The notes: generated by a model not told the origin, from the sequence alone. DNA of 64,000 bases from an uncultured Draconibacterium sp. (GCF_963675065.1 NZ_OY775906.1:598001-662000), one strand, 5' to 3'; positions 18,001 to 27,325 are shown, numbered from the stretch's first letter. Made by a program: numbers and translations.

Positions 18001-19698
18001 TTAAGGCTCTAAAATTACATCAGAAACTGATGCTCCCGTTGGAACCATAGGGAACACATTGTCTTCCTTCTCAATTTTAATCTCCAGCAGATATGGACCG
18101 TCATGATCGATCATCTTCTGGATACTTGCATCCAAATCCTCTCGTTTGTCAACTGTATGCCCTGCAATACCAAATCCTTTACCAATTGTAATAAAATCAG
18201 GATTTTGCAGTTCTGTAAACGAATATCGTTTGTCGAAAAATAGCTGTTGCCATTGTCTTACCATTCCCAGGAAGTTATTATTCAGTAACATTATTTTTAC
18301 TGGTAATTTGTTCTGTGCAATGGTTCCTAATTCCTGTATGGTCATTTGAAAACCTCCGTCACCAACTGCTGCAACAACAGTACGGTCGGGTGCCCCAAGT
18401 TGCGCTCCCATTGCTGCCGGTAAACAAAATCCCATGGTTCCCAAACCTCCTGAAGTTACGTTGCTTCGCGAGTTTTTGAAATGGAAATAGCGTTGAGCAA
18501 CCATTTGATGTTGGCCAACATCGGTAACCAGAATGGCATTGTGATTTGTTTTTTCCGATGCAATTCTAATGGCTTCACCCATTGTTAAGCCAGGTTTTGT
18601 TGGGTATAAGTCTTTCTGAATAACTTTTTCGTTTTCTATTGCATCACATTTCTTAAACTCATTATGCCAGTTCTCGTGATTGTTTTTGCTAACATTGTCG
18701 ATAAGCATTTTTAGAGCTTTTTTTGCATCGCCCAATACGCTTACATCGGTTTTAACGATCTTGTCAATTTCTGCCGGATCGATTTCAATGTGAATGATTT
18801 TGGCCTGTGTGGCGTACTCGCTAACTTTTCCGGTAACGCGGTCGTCAAAACGCATTCCAACAGCAATAATCAGGTCGGCTTCGTTGGTCAGTTTATTCGG
18901 ACCATAATTTCCGTGCATACCCAACATCCCAACATTTAGCGGATGGTCGGTAGGCAGTGCCGAAAGTCCTAATAAAGTCCAGGCTGCAGGAATTCCGGTT
19001 TTTTCGATAAAAGCTTTTACTTCTTCTTCTGCATGGCTGATAATAATTCCCTGGCCAACAAACAGCAATGGTTTTTTAGCTTCGTTTATTAAATCAGCAG
19101 CAGCTTTAATCTGATGCGGATCAATACTTGTCTCCGGCACATAACTACGAATTTTTTTACATTTTTCATATTTGTAATCCAGCTCGCCAAACTGTGCATC
19201 TTTTGTTACATCAATTAAAACCGGACCCGGACGACCTGTTGTTGCAATATAAAATGCCTGTGCCATTACTTCAGGAATTTCTTCCGGAGTAGTTATCTGG
19301 TAATTCCATTTGGTAACAGGTATCGACATACCCACAATGTCCGATTCCTGGAAAGCATCGGTTCCCAGCAGTGGCGATGCAACTTGTCCGGTAATACATA
19401 CCAGAGGTGTTGAGTCAATCATTGCATCTGCAATTCCTGTCATCAGGTTAGTGGCGCCAGGGCCTGAGGTTGCAAAAACAATTCCTGGTTTGCCGGTGAC
19501 GCGGGCATAGCCCTGGGCACCGTGAATGGCTCCCTGCTCGTGGCGGGTTAAAATATGTTTTACCTCTTTGTCAAAATCATACAACGCATCGTAAACGGGC
19601 ATAATTGCGCCGCCCGGATAGCCAAAAATGGTATCCACCCCTTCTTCCATAAGCGACAGGATCAATGCTTGTGAACCGGTAACTTTTTTTGCTGTCAT
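18001..19698 (-). CDS. ilvB: Acetolactate synthase large subunit
   Basis: 565 residues, a thiamine-diphosphate enzyme that condenses two pyruvates (or pyruvate and 2-ketobutyrate), the first common step to valine/leucine and isoleucine. The N-terminal TPP domain has GYPGGAIMPVYDAL and the catalytic glutamate in RHEQGAIH. The middle FAD-associated domain carries GMLGMHGNYGPN. The C-terminal TPP-binding motif is GDGGFQMTIQELGT...NNNFLGMVRQWQ. It lies 73 nt after ilvD; that gap holds a small hairpin (GCCGGT/ACCGGC, 19715-19733) of unknown role, perhaps mRNA processing. Confidence 0.96.
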   Translation of the reverse strand: MTAKKVTGSQALILSLMEEGVDTIFGYPGGAIMPVYDALYDFDKEVKHILTRHEQGAIHGAQGYARVTGKPGIVFATSGPGATNLMTGIADAMIDSTPLVCITGQVASPLLGTDAFQESDIVGMSIPVTKWNYQITTPEEIPEVMAQAFYIATTGRPGPVLIDVTKDAQFGELDYKYEKCKKIRSYVPETSIDPHQIKAAADLINEAKKPLLFVGQGIIISHAEEEVKAFIEKTGIPAAWTLLGLSALPTDHPLNVGMLGMHGNYGPNKLTNEADLIIAVGMRFDDRVTGKVSEYATQAKIIHIEIDPAEIDKIVKTDVSVLGDAKKALKMLIDNVSKNNHENWHNEFKKCDAIENEKVIQKDLYPTKPGLTMGEAIRIASEKTNHNAILVTDVGQHQMVAQRYFHFKNSRSNVTSGGLGTMGFCLPAAMGAQLGAPDRTVVAAVGDGGFQMTIQELGTIAQNKLPVKIMLLNNNFLGMVRQWQQLFFDKRYSFTELQNPDFITIGKGFGIAGHTVDKREDLDASIQKMIDHDGPYLLEIKIEKEDNVFPMVPTGASVSDVILEP

Positions 19699-19771
19699 AT
19701 TGTTTTAATTTTTAGGCCGGTGCTGTTAACCGGCTATCTGTTTGTTCTTTGTTTTACTCTTTTTTTCTCAA

Positions 19772-21601
19772 TTAGTCTATTAATCTTACGGCTCCCATAT
19801 CGGCCGATGAAACGAGGCTTGCATAAGCTTTTAGTGCTTTCGACACATTGCGGACTCGCGTTGCAGGTTTCCAGGCTTTTGCTCCTTTGGCCTCTTCTTC
19901 GTCGCGACGTTTTTGTAATTCTTCGTCAGAAATTACCAGGTTAATAGAGCGCTCGGCAATATCGATCGCAATTTTATCGTTGTTGCGAATAAGTGCAATT
20001 GCGCCGCCACCTGCTGCTTCGGGAGAAACGTGACCGATAGACAATCCCGATGTTCCACCTGAGAAACGTCCGTCAGTAATCAGTGCACAGTGTTTATCCA
20101 GCTGCATCGATTTCAGGTACGAAGTAGGGTAGAGCATTTCCTGCATTCCAGGTCCGCCTTTTGGCCCTTCGTAGCGAATAACAATTACATCTCCTTTTTG
20201 AACATCATCACCCAGAATACCATTTACCGCATCATCCTGAGAATCGAAAACTTTAGCTGTTCCGCTAAATTTAAAAATCGACGGATCAACTCCTGCAGTT
20301 TTTACAATACATCCCTTTTCTGCAATGTTACCGAAAAGAATTGCCAAACCACCGTCTTTGTTGTATGCATGTTCAAAATCGCGGATACATCCTTCGGCAC
20401 GATCATCATCCAGTTGCTTGTAGTAGCTTTCCTGTGATCCCATAACAAGGTTGCGACCTCCGCCCGGAGCCGATTTAAAACGCTTAATGGCATCTTCGGT
20501 AACGGTATCACGTTTGATATCGTATTCGGCAATGGCTTCGCCCAGTGTTCTGCCATCGATGCGCGAAACGTTGGTTTCCATCAAACCGCCGCGTTCCAGC
20601 TCTCCCAGAATTGAAAGAATTCCGCCGGCACGATTTACATCCTGAATATGGTAATGCCCGTTAGGCGCCACCTTACATAAATTAGGAGTGATGCGTGAAA
20701 GTTCGTCAATATCGTTCATGGTAAAGCTAACTTCTGCTTCGTGTGCAATAGCTAACAGGTGAAGAACAGTGTTTGTTGACCCCCCCATGGCAATATCCAG
20801 TTTCATGGCATTTAAAAAGGAATCGCGCGAACCGATGCTTCGTGGAAGTACCGAGTCGTCGCCTTCGAAATAGTATGCTTTTGTGGCCGCAATAATTTTT
20901 TTTGCAGCTTCTTCAAATAGTTTTTTTCTGTTAGCGTGTGTGGCCAAAATTGTTCCGTTTCCGGGAAGTGCCAAACCAATCGCTTCGGCCAAACAGTTCA
21001 TTGAGTTTGCGGTGAACATACCGGAACATGATCCGCAGGTAGGACAGGCATTTTCTTCTACCTGTTGTACATACGAATCCTCTATTTTGGTATCGGCAGC
21101 CATAACCATGGCGTCAACAAGGTCAAGGAATTTGTCATCTACTTCGCCGGCTTCCATCGGTCCGCCCGAAACAAATACCGCCGGAATATTCAGACGCATG
21201 GCAGCCATCATCATTCCCGGTGTAATTTTATCGCAGTTCGAGATACAAACCATCGCATCCACTTTGTGTGCATTACACATGTATTCAACACTGTCGGCAA
21301 TGACATCACGCGACGGAAGTGAATATAACATCCCGTCGTGGCCCATTGCAATACCATCGTCGATAGCAATGGTGTTAAACTCAGCAGCAAAGTAGCCTTC
21401 TTTTTCAATTAAACTTTTTACATACTGGCCAATTTCGTGTAAATGAACATGCCCCGGAACAAACTGAGTGAACGAGTTAACAATTGCGATCAGCGGTTTC
21501 CCGAAGTGTTCTTCTTTCATTCCGTTAGCTCTCCAAAGGCTACGTGCCCCGGCCATTCTGCGGCCCTGTGTGGTTGTGTTGCTTCGTAATGTGTTATGCA
21601 T
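19772..21601 (-). CDS. ilvD: Dihydroxy-acid dehydratase
   Basis: 609 residues, a [Fe-S] enzyme that dehydrates 2,3-dihydroxy-3-methyl acids to the 2-keto acids of valine and isoleucine. Recognisable parts: GKPLIAIVNSFTQFVPGHVHL, the cluster cysteine in CISNCDKITPGM, the second in ACPTCGSCSGMFTANSMN, and DGRFSGGTSGLSIGHVSPEAAGGG near the C-terminus. First gene of the operon; about 160 nt of leader RNA precede its ATG and contain the leader peptide and attenuator hairpin described separately. Confidence 0.96.
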   Translation of the reverse strand: MHNTLRSNTTTQGRRMAGARSLWRANGMKEEHFGKPLIAIVNSFTQFVPGHVHLHEIGQYVKSLIEKEGYFAAEFNTIAIDDGIAMGHDGMLYSLPSRDVIADSVEYMCNAHKVDAMVCISNCDKITPGMMMAAMRLNIPAVFVSGGPMEAGEVDDKFLDLVDAMVMAADTKIEDSYVQQVEENACPTCGSCSGMFTANSMNCLAEAIGLALPGNGTILATHANRKKLFEEAAKKIIAATKAYYFEGDDSVLPRSIGSRDSFLNAMKLDIAMGGSTNTVLHLLAIAHEAEVSFTMNDIDELSRITPNLCKVAPNGHYHIQDVNRAGGILSILGELERGGLMETNVSRIDGRTLGEAIAEYDIKRDTVTEDAIKRFKSAPGGGRNLVMGSQESYYKQLDDDRAEGCIRDFEHAYNKDGGLAILFGNIAEKGCIVKTAGVDPSIFKFSGTAKVFDSQDDAVNGILGDDVQKGDVIVIRYEGPKGGPGMQEMLYPTSYLKSMQLDKHCALITDGRFSGGTSGLSIGHVSPEAAGGGAIALIRNNDKIAIDIAERSINLVISDEELQKRRDEEEAKGAKAWKPATRVRNVSKALKAYASLVSSADMGAVRLID

Positions 21602-21634
21602 ACTTTTTTGTCTTTTTCTGTCTGTTATAACATT

Positions 21635-21666
21635 AAAAAAGCCTTTCTCTGTTTTGAGAAAGGCTT
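21635..21666 (-). terminator. Attenuator terminator in the ilv leader
   Basis: On the minus strand AAGCCTTTCTC, a short AAAACA-type loop, GAGAAAGGCTT and a run of six or more T form a textbook intrinsic terminator. It sits 34 nt before the ilvD ATG and 26 nt after the leader-peptide stop codon. The 5' arm (GCCTTTCTC) can instead pair with GAGAAAGGC in codons 20-22 of the leader peptide, giving an alternative antiterminator. The position inside a leader, before the first structural gene, makes it regulatory rather than an end-of-gene terminator. Confidence 0.85.
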
Positions 21667-21692
21667 ATAAATATCTTAAGTATCTATACAAA

Positions 21693-21764
21693 TTAATGGC
21701 CTTTCTCAGTGTTTCCAAGAATGACAACGAGTAGGACAGTAATATTGATAGATAAAATTCTCAT
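21693..21764 (-). CDS. ilv operon leader peptide (attenuation)
   Basis: A 23-codon frame with ATG at 21764 and TAA at 21693-21695. The peptide begins MRILSINITVLLVVIL and ends GNTEKGH. Eleven of 23 residues are Ile, Leu or Val, with seven in a row (VLLVVIL, codons 10-16), the amino acids made by the downstream operon. Codons 20-22 spell GAGAAAGGC in the mRNA, a copy of the terminator's 3' arm. A ribosome at the stop codon would cover this segment and allow termination; one stalled at scarce Ile/Leu/Val tRNAs would leave it free to pair with the terminator's 5' arm. The ATG lies about 15 nt after the predicted transcription start. Confidence 0.82.
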   Translation of the reverse strand: MRILSINITVLLVVILGNTEKGH

Positions 21765-21785
21765 TTGTTTTTTGTAATCTAGAAG

Positions 21786-21815
21786 CAAATGTAAAAATTA
21801 TAATTTATTATCAAA
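21786..21815 (-). promoter_or_regulatory. Promoter of the ilv operon
   Basis: On the minus strand a TTTG -33 box (21812-21815) and a TACATTTG -7 box (21786-21793) are separated by 18 nt. This fits the Bacteroidota primary-sigma consensus TTTG / TAnnTTTG. Transcription would start near 21779. Confidence 0.75.
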
Positions 21816-21947
21816 ACGAATTGAAATTAAAATGTAAGATTTTAAATGAATTCTTAAAAAAAACGAGGTTTAACTGTTGAATTGTAAACTGATATTGGTG
21901 AATTTTAACAGTTTTGCTTTCAGTTAAAAATCTGAGCTGCGATGTAA

Positions 21948-23609
21948 CTAATTAGCCGATAACGAAATTGATTTGATTTTTCCGTTAATTGTTGATTTTG
22001 GATGTTTTAAAACCAATCGGTATTGATAAGTTATTTTTTCATTTTTTACAGGAAGTTTAATAGAAAATGCTTCATCGTTTATAAGCATTGTTTTGGTTTC
22101 TTTCCACTCAACAGGTATTGGTTGTTTAGTGGGATTGAAATGCGGGCGATATTGAAAGCAAACTTTTAGATTTTCCTGATCGCCCTGTTCAATAATTTTA
22201 CCGTTGAATTGGATGTAATTCGTCCCGCCTGATTGTATTATTTCGGCTTCTTCGGTAACCACGACGGGTGGAGTAAATGCAGGTTGGGCATTGGTAATTT
22301 TTAAAACAAGCGGGTAGTTCCATTTATGATTATTGTATAAACGTTGTGCATGCACGCAGGAAATGTGTAAACCATTTTCTTCCTGTTCAAAAAGAGTGGT
22401 CGCATTTGTTTCCGACATGTATTCAACGCGTTTCCCCGATTGCCCTAAAACTTCAACTTCGGTATTTTCCGTCGCGTTAACCGATTTCAAAACAAATTCG
22501 CGGCGTTCGCCACGCGGCCACTCCGCTTGTTTGGTAAGAATAGCATAAAGCGTTTTTTCTTTCGGTTTCCAGGTATACCATATATTTTCTTCGTTCGGAA
22601 TAATCCAAGGTTTTGTGGCCTCAATTGCTTCGCCGTTTACAAAGTTCCAGGCAGCAATTTCTCGCAACAGGTTTACCTGTTCTTCGGGAACCTCACCATT
22701 TGGTTTTGGCCCGATATTGAGCAGTTGGTTGCCTCCTTTTGCACGTGTTTCAACCAGTATTTCAATTAGTCGGGTACCGGTTTTATACACTTCGTTGGCT
22801 GGTTTGTATGCCCATTGTGTTCCCATAGTTAAACAAGCTTCCCAGGGATCGGAAAGCGTGGTGCCGGGCACCGTTTGTTCCGGTGTTTCCATGGCGCCGC
22901 GTGTTATTACCACATCGGGGTGAAGTTCCCACGCCACTTGTTTACATTTTTCAAGCAAAGGTCCTTCGCCACCATCGTAAAAGAGAATATCGATATCGCC
23001 ATATTTAGCCATTAATTCAATGGTTTGAAGTTCGTTTAATTCCACGTATTTCTTCATTAAATGTGGAGGAATGTCGTTAATGTTTGTGCGGCGAATTTCA
23101 AGTCCGTTTTCATGCAAAAAATGAAAATCCTCAGGCGAAAAATAGAATCCAACTGCCAAGCCTGCTTCGCGTGTAGCTTCAACATATTCGTCTAACAGAT
23201 CTTTTTTATATGGAGTGTTGGTGATATTAAAGTCGGTGGTTTCGGTGTCCCACATGCAAAAACCCGAGTGGTGTTTTGTGGTGAACACAATGTATTTCAT
23301 TCCGGCAAGTTTGGCAAGAGTTGCAATTTCTTTTGCATCAAAATCTTTCGGATCAAACGTTTTTGGAAGCTCGTTAATGTAGCGGTTCAGGTAATCTTCG
23401 GACGCACCAACCATCGAGTGGCTGATTACAACGCCCAACTGGCTGTCGAAACTAAAATGGATGAATAGGCCAAAACCGAGATCACGAAACCATTCTACAC
23501 GCTCGGGTTTGTTCAGGTTTAAAGTTTCGGTGTTGGTTGTTTCTGTCGATTGTGCCCACAGAATTACTGAAAATGTTAGTAACAGAAATGTTACGCCTGA
23601 CTTTATCAT
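21948..23609 (-). CDS. Secreted alpha-L-fucosidase (GH29)
   Basis: 553 residues with a signal peptide (MIKSGVTFLLLTFSVILWAQ). GH29 signature parts: GFGLFIHFS near residues 46-53, the TKHHSGFCMWDTETTDFNI block (His113-His114) and the nucleophile Asp212 in DILFYDGGEG. The C-terminal 200 residues form beta-sandwich domains. It releases alpha-linked fucose from glycans, probably in the periplasm. The gene lies divergently from the GntR gene of the cell-wall locus with a 241-nt gap; whether it belongs to that regulon is unclear. No SusC/D pair accompanies it. Confidence 0.9.
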   Translation of the reverse strand: MIKSGVTFLLLTFSVILWAQSTETTNTETLNLNKPERVEWFRDLGFGLFIHFSFDSQLGVVISHSMVGASEDYLNRYINELPKTFDPKDFDAKEIATLAKLAGMKYIVFTTKHHSGFCMWDTETTDFNITNTPYKKDLLDEYVEATREAGLAVGFYFSPEDFHFLHENGLEIRRTNINDIPPHLMKKYVELNELQTIELMAKYGDIDILFYDGGEGPLLEKCKQVAWELHPDVVITRGAMETPEQTVPGTTLSDPWEACLTMGTQWAYKPANEVYKTGTRLIEILVETRAKGGNQLLNIGPKPNGEVPEEQVNLLREIAAWNFVNGEAIEATKPWIIPNEENIWYTWKPKEKTLYAILTKQAEWPRGERREFVLKSVNATENTEVEVLGQSGKRVEYMSETNATTLFEQEENGLHISCVHAQRLYNNHKWNYPLVLKITNAQPAFTPPVVVTEEAEIIQSGGTNYIQFNGKIIEQGDQENLKVCFQYRPHFNPTKQPIPVEWKETKTMLINDEAFSIKLPVKNEKITYQYRLVLKHPKSTINGKIKSISLSAN

Positions 23610-23791
23610 AGCAAGAAAGATTGATGTTTTAAGGACTGTTAAAGTACTAAAAAATTATTGGGGTACAAGTTGTAAAAATGGCCATATTTTTTACATAAAA
23701 TGCAATGTTTTACTAATCAGGGGCATACGATTTTTGTGCACTGAAATACAACCAATATGATTGTATAAATATATATATTCTATTAAAATGC

Positions 23792-23816
23792 TACATTTGT
23801 AATATGTAGTACAATT
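23792..23816 (+). promoter_or_regulatory. Autoregulatory promoter and GntR operator, site 1
   Basis: A TACATTTG -7 box (23792-23799) overlaps a near-palindrome at 23795-23816: ATTTGTA, eight bases ATATGTAG, then TACAATT. The right half differs by one base from the consensus seen at sites 2 and 3. It lies 35 nt before the GntR start codon. The position on the -7 box suggests repression by the GntR protein itself. Confidence 0.7.
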
Positions 23817-23850
23817 GAACGTATTTACCACTTGACCAAAATTTACGAAA

Positions 23851-24576
23851 ATGGATGAAATCTTTAGAAAAATTGGAAGTAAGCTAACTTTGAGCCAAAA
23901 AATTGAGCGAAGGATTGAAGCTGCTATCAGGGAAAAGAAACTACCCGTGGGATCCAGACTTCCAACAGAGCGGGAGTTGTGCGAATCATTTGGTGTTAGC
24001 CGAACAGCATTGCGCGAGGCACTACGTCGTTTAAGTGCGCGCGGGCTTATAGAAATTACAAAAGGTAGTGGGATGACTGTTACCGGGTTAAAGATTGATG
24101 ATGCCATTGAAAACCTGAACTTGTATTACGACATGCAGTTCGACCATAACCTGATTGCGCAAATTATTGAAGTGCGCAGGTTGTTTGAACCCGAGATTGC
24201 CAGCCTGGCAGCCAAACAAAGAACTCAAAATGATTTAAGCGATATTCAGGATAATATTGAAGCTTTTAAAGCTTGCAATCCTGATAATATTCAAATGGAG
24301 GCCGACCTGGATAATAAATTCCATTTAATGATTGCCAAGGCAACGCATAACCCGATCGTGCAGATTTCGATGGAACCAATTTATTCGCTTCTGCCACGCA
24401 TGCGAAACCTGATTTATGCAAACGTAGAGGGAGAAAAGGATATTACACTCGAATATCATTTGAAAATATTTGACGTAATAAACAAACAGAAAAGCGAAGA
24501 GGCAGCCGAATTGATGAAAGTGCATTTGCGTCGTACAATGGAGATTTACCAGAAATACCTCCATAGTTCTATTTAG
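23851..24576 (+). CDS. GntR-family (FadR/FCD) transcriptional regulator of the peptidoglycan locus
   Basis: 241 residues. An N-terminal winged helix-turn-helix (about 15-75) reads RIEAAIREKKLPVGSRLPTERELCESFGVSRTALREALRRLSARGLIE. A C-terminal FCD ligand domain (about 95-225) has the histidine/aspartate metal-binding pattern, with LDNKFHLMIAKATHNPIV. It directly precedes and probably cotranscribes the transglutaminase gene (9 nt gap). Three copies of the same near-palindrome at 23.8, 26.1 and 30.2 kb lie on promoters of the peptidoglycan-salvage genes, so this is the best candidate for their common repressor. The inducer is unknown; a murein-derived sugar or peptide is a guess. Confidence 0.9.
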   Translation: MDEIFRKIGSKLTLSQKIERRIEAAIREKKLPVGSRLPTERELCESFGVSRTALREALRRLSARGLIEITKGSGMTVTGLKIDDAIENLNLYYDMQFDHNLIAQIIEVRRLFEPEIASLAAKQRTQNDLSDIQDNIEAFKACNPDNIQMEADLDNKFHLMIAKATHNPIVQISMEPIYSLLPRMRNLIYANVEGEKDITLEYHLKIFDVINKQKSEEAAELMKVHLRRTMEIYQKYLHSSI

Positions 24577-24585
24577 GTGATTAAT

Positions 24586-26019
24586 ATGCAGTTTCTGAAA
24601 AGTTTATTTTTCATCGGTTTGGTAATTTTTGTTTGCTCCTGTCAAAACAAAAAGGAGGAAGTGTTCGATTATCAAAGTTATTTGTCACAAGGAAAATTCA
24701 AAGAAGCTGAAACCAGGTTGAGTGAGCAACTTGCTGATGATTCTCAGAATAACGAGTTGATTATTCAGCTTGAAACCGTCCGACGTTTACGAAAAGAGTT
24801 TCCTTACACGCGGGAAGATGTAAAAGAACAGTTGCGCGACTATTTTCCGGATTTAACAGACGAAGATCTGAATAAGTGGGAAAAAGACAGGCAATTGGAA
24901 ATGCGCGTTATAGATGGCGAAAAGCGCTATTTCTCAAGATCGGTTAGCAATTTCTTTCGTTTAAACGAAGCCGCCGGAAAGGTTAAGGAGGCAAAAAACG
25001 GGAGAGCTTACGATGGTGTGGAAGATTTTCAACAGACCGTTATTCCGCAGTGGTTCGAAAAAACTGTTGAGCCGCGAAAGCCTTTCAGTCCGCAACGAAT
25101 AAAAGTAGATTATACGATTACACTTGATGCCAATGTTGTACCGTCAGGAGAAATTGTAAAATGCTGGTTGCCCTATCCGCGAACCGGATCGCAGCGATTG
25201 CCGAAGGTCGAATTTTTAAAGGCCAGCCAGGAGGATTATACAATTGCTCCGAACGAAACCATGCAGCGCACCGTTTATATGGAGAAAAAAGCGGTGCAAG
25301 ATGAGGAAACCGTCTTTCAAATCTCATATATTTTTGAAACTGCGGCGCAGTGGTTCAATATTAAACCGGAAGATGTTCGGGAATACAATAAAAACTCGGA
25401 ACTTTATAAAAAATATACCGCCGAACGTTTGCCGCATATTGTGTTTAACGACCAAATAAAATCATTGGCAGAACGCATTATTGGTAACGAAAAAAATCCG
25501 GTAAAACAGGTGGAATTGCTCTATTACTGGATAAACGATAATATTCCGTGGGCGGGTGCGCTCGAATATTCGGTTATGCCTTGTATTCCGTGTTATGTGC
25601 TGGAAAATATGCACGGCGATTGTGGTATGCAAACCTTTTTGTTTTTGAGTATGGCACGCAGCGTCGGAATTCCGTGTAAATGGCAAAGTGGCTGGTATTT
25701 ATTGCCGCAAACCAAAAACTTGCACGACTGGGCCGAGGTGTATTACGAAGGAGTTGGTTGGGTACCGGTTGATCCCTCGTTTAAGCTTGTCGATTCGGAA
25801 GACGAGCGTATTAAAGAGTTTTACCTGAACGGGCTGGATTGTTACCGACTGGTAGTAAACGATGATTTTGCCCGTGAACTGGTTCCGCCTAAAAAGTTTT
25901 ACAGAAGTGAACCTTTTGATTTTCAGCGCGGAGAACTGGAATGGGAGGGTGGGAACTTGTATTTTGATACCTGGGATTATCATCTCGATTTAGAATATCT
26001 CCCGGCTACCGAAAACTAA
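24586..26019 (+). CDS. Transglutaminase-like lipoprotein
   Basis: 477 residues from ATG 24586 (an upstream GTG at 24577 is possible). Hydrophobic N-terminus with a lipobox-like FVCSC, so probably a lipoprotein with Cys19. The transglutaminase-like papain-fold domain lies at about residues 290-410 with a triad of Cys346 (HGDCGMQTF), His380 (LHDWAEVY) and Asp396 (PVDPS). The middle part is a beta-rich domain. Known members of this fold in murein contexts act as peptidases or amidases, so cleavage of cross-link or stem peptides is plausible. It follows the GntR gene in one transcript. Confidence 0.82.
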   Translation: MQFLKSLFFIGLVIFVCSCQNKKEEVFDYQSYLSQGKFKEAETRLSEQLADDSQNNELIIQLETVRRLRKEFPYTREDVKEQLRDYFPDLTDEDLNKWEKDRQLEMRVIDGEKRYFSRSVSNFFRLNEAAGKVKEAKNGRAYDGVEDFQQTVIPQWFEKTVEPRKPFSPQRIKVDYTITLDANVVPSGEIVKCWLPYPRTGSQRLPKVEFLKASQEDYTIAPNETMQRTVYMEKKAVQDEETVFQISYIFETAAQWFNIKPEDVREYNKNSELYKKYTAERLPHIVFNDQIKSLAERIIGNEKNPVKQVELLYYWINDNIPWAGALEYSVMPCIPCYVLENMHGDCGMQTFLFLSMARSVGIPCKWQSGWYLLPQTKNLHDWAEVYYEGVGWVPVDPSFKLVDSEDERIKEFYLNGLDCYRLVVNDDFARELVPPKKFYRSEPFDFQRGELEWEGGNLYFDTWDYHLDLEYLPATEN

Positions 26020-26083
26020 TCGTATCTTGATGTTAAGTATGAATTTTTAAGAGGTTATTCTTCGGAAAAACTACTAAAAAATT

Positions 26084-26108
26084 TATATTTGTAATATGTA
26101 ATACAAAT
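26084..26108 (+). promoter_or_regulatory. Promoter and GntR operator, site 2
   Basis: A TATATTTG -7 box (26084-26091) overlaps the best copy of the near-palindrome, ATTTGTA-ATATGTAA-TACAAAT, at 26087-26108. The NlpC/P60 start codon follows 11 nt later. The two half-sites are perfect inverted copies. Arrangement is the same as at site 1. Confidence 0.75.
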
Positions 26109-26119
26109 TATTCAGGGCA

Positions 26120-27307
26120 ATGAAATTTACTCACATTATTTTTCTATTCTTTTTGGTTATGGCATCGTGTACGCAACAACAGCAATCTTCTGAATTGGAA
26201 CAGCAAGTTGATCATTTGATCGATCAGCAAATAAAAGATAAACGCGTAGAATACTGTAAGGTAAGTGTTTCTGTAAATGATGGCCAAACGGCGATAACCG
26301 GAGCTACGGTTTCGAAAACAACTTTTGATGCCTTGAAAACTTTTGCGTCAGAAAAGGGATGTGATTTTTCTGTTGATTTGTTGCCTGATGACACTTTCAG
26401 CGAAAATCCTTGGGGTATTGTTACAATTTCTGTTTGTAATATCCGGAGTAATTCAAGGCATTCGGCCGAGATGTTGACACAGGCAATTATGGGAACTCCC
26501 GTTAAGGTTTACCGCAAAGAGGATGGCTGGTATTTGATTCAAACCCCCGACCGTTATTTTGGTTGGGTTGATGGTGCCGGAATTGCTACGAAAAGTAATA
26601 GCGAAATGGTCGAATGGAAAAACTTTAAGAAAGTACTATACAAAAATCAATATGGTTTTGCCTATGCCGAAGCGGATGCTAAATCAAGCATTGCAACCGA
26701 TGTGGTACTTGATAACCTGCTAAGTGTGGTGGATGAAACAGCCGGTTTTTATAAAACAGTTTTGGCCGATGGGCGTGAAGCCTTTGTGAAAAAGGACGAG
26801 TGTATGAGCCTTGATATTTGGTATAATAAAAGTGTTGCCGCAAAAGATGTGCTGGCAACGGCCCAAAAATTTATGGGCGTTCCGTATTTGTGGGGCGGTA
26901 CTTCGGCAAAAATGGTGGATTGCAGCGGATTTGTAAAATCGGCTTATTACAATTATGGAGTAATTCTGCAACGCGATGCATCGCAGCAAACATTATACGG
27001 AGAGTTGGTTGATACGCAAAATGGTTATGATACTTTGGAAGCCGGAGATTTGGTATTTTTTGGACGAAAAGCTACCGAGGATCAAAGTGAAAGCGTAACG
27101 CACGTTGGGTTGTGTTTAGGCGATCAGGAGTTTATTCATGCATCGGGTAAAGTGCGTGTGAACAGCTTGAATCGCGACAGTGAAAAATATACCGAACATT
27201 ACGAAAAAGGTTTTGTGCGTGCCCGCCGTATTATTGGTAACGTTAATGGCGACGGAATTGAGTGGGTAGTCGATAACGCGTTTTTTAAACAGGTTTTACC
27301 TGAATAA
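26120..27307 (+). CDS. NlpC/P60 endopeptidase with SH3-like domains (YkfC type), lipoprotein
   Basis: 395 residues. Lipoprotein signal FFLVMASC with Cys17. Two bacterial SH3-like regions (about 95-155 and 165-230) precede the C-terminal NlpC/P60 domain (about 240-385). Its catalytic Cys268 lies in MVDCSGFVKSAYY, His328 in SVTHVGLCLG and His340 in EFIHASG. The closest functional model is YkfC, a gamma-D-glutamyl-L-diamino acid endopeptidase that releases L-Ala-D-Glu from stem peptides. The next gene, 18 nt downstream, is the epimerase that uses this dipeptide, a classic pairing. Confidence 0.9.
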   Translation: MKFTHIIFLFFLVMASCTQQQQSSELEQQVDHLIDQQIKDKRVEYCKVSVSVNDGQTAITGATVSKTTFDALKTFASEKGCDFSVDLLPDDTFSENPWGIVTISVCNIRSNSRHSAEMLTQAIMGTPVKVYRKEDGWYLIQTPDRYFGWVDGAGIATKSNSEMVEWKNFKKVLYKNQYGFAYAEADAKSSIATDVVLDNLLSVVDETAGFYKTVLADGREAFVKKDECMSLDIWYNKSVAAKDVLATAQKFMGVPYLWGGTSAKMVDCSGFVKSAYYNYGVILQRDASQQTLYGELVDTQNGYDTLEAGDLVFFGRKATEDQSESVTHVGLCLGDQEFIHASGKVRVNSLNRDSEKYTEHYEKGFVRARRIIGNVNGDGIEWVVDNAFFKQVLPE

Positions 27308-27325
27308 CATCAAGAATCAAAACAC

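Noticed and set aside
20883..21395. 170-codon frame opposite ilvD; also 198 codons opposite ovoA (7149-7745)
   Set aside because: They lie wholly inside well-supported genes on the other strand and have no protein-like motif or start context.
21948..23609. Fucosidase as a member of the GntR murein regulon
   Set aside because: The operator at 23795-23816 overlaps the plus-strand -7 box of the GntR gene and lies about 190 nt from the fucosidase start; no copy near its own likely promoter. Fucose is not a murein sugar. Left open rather than claimed.
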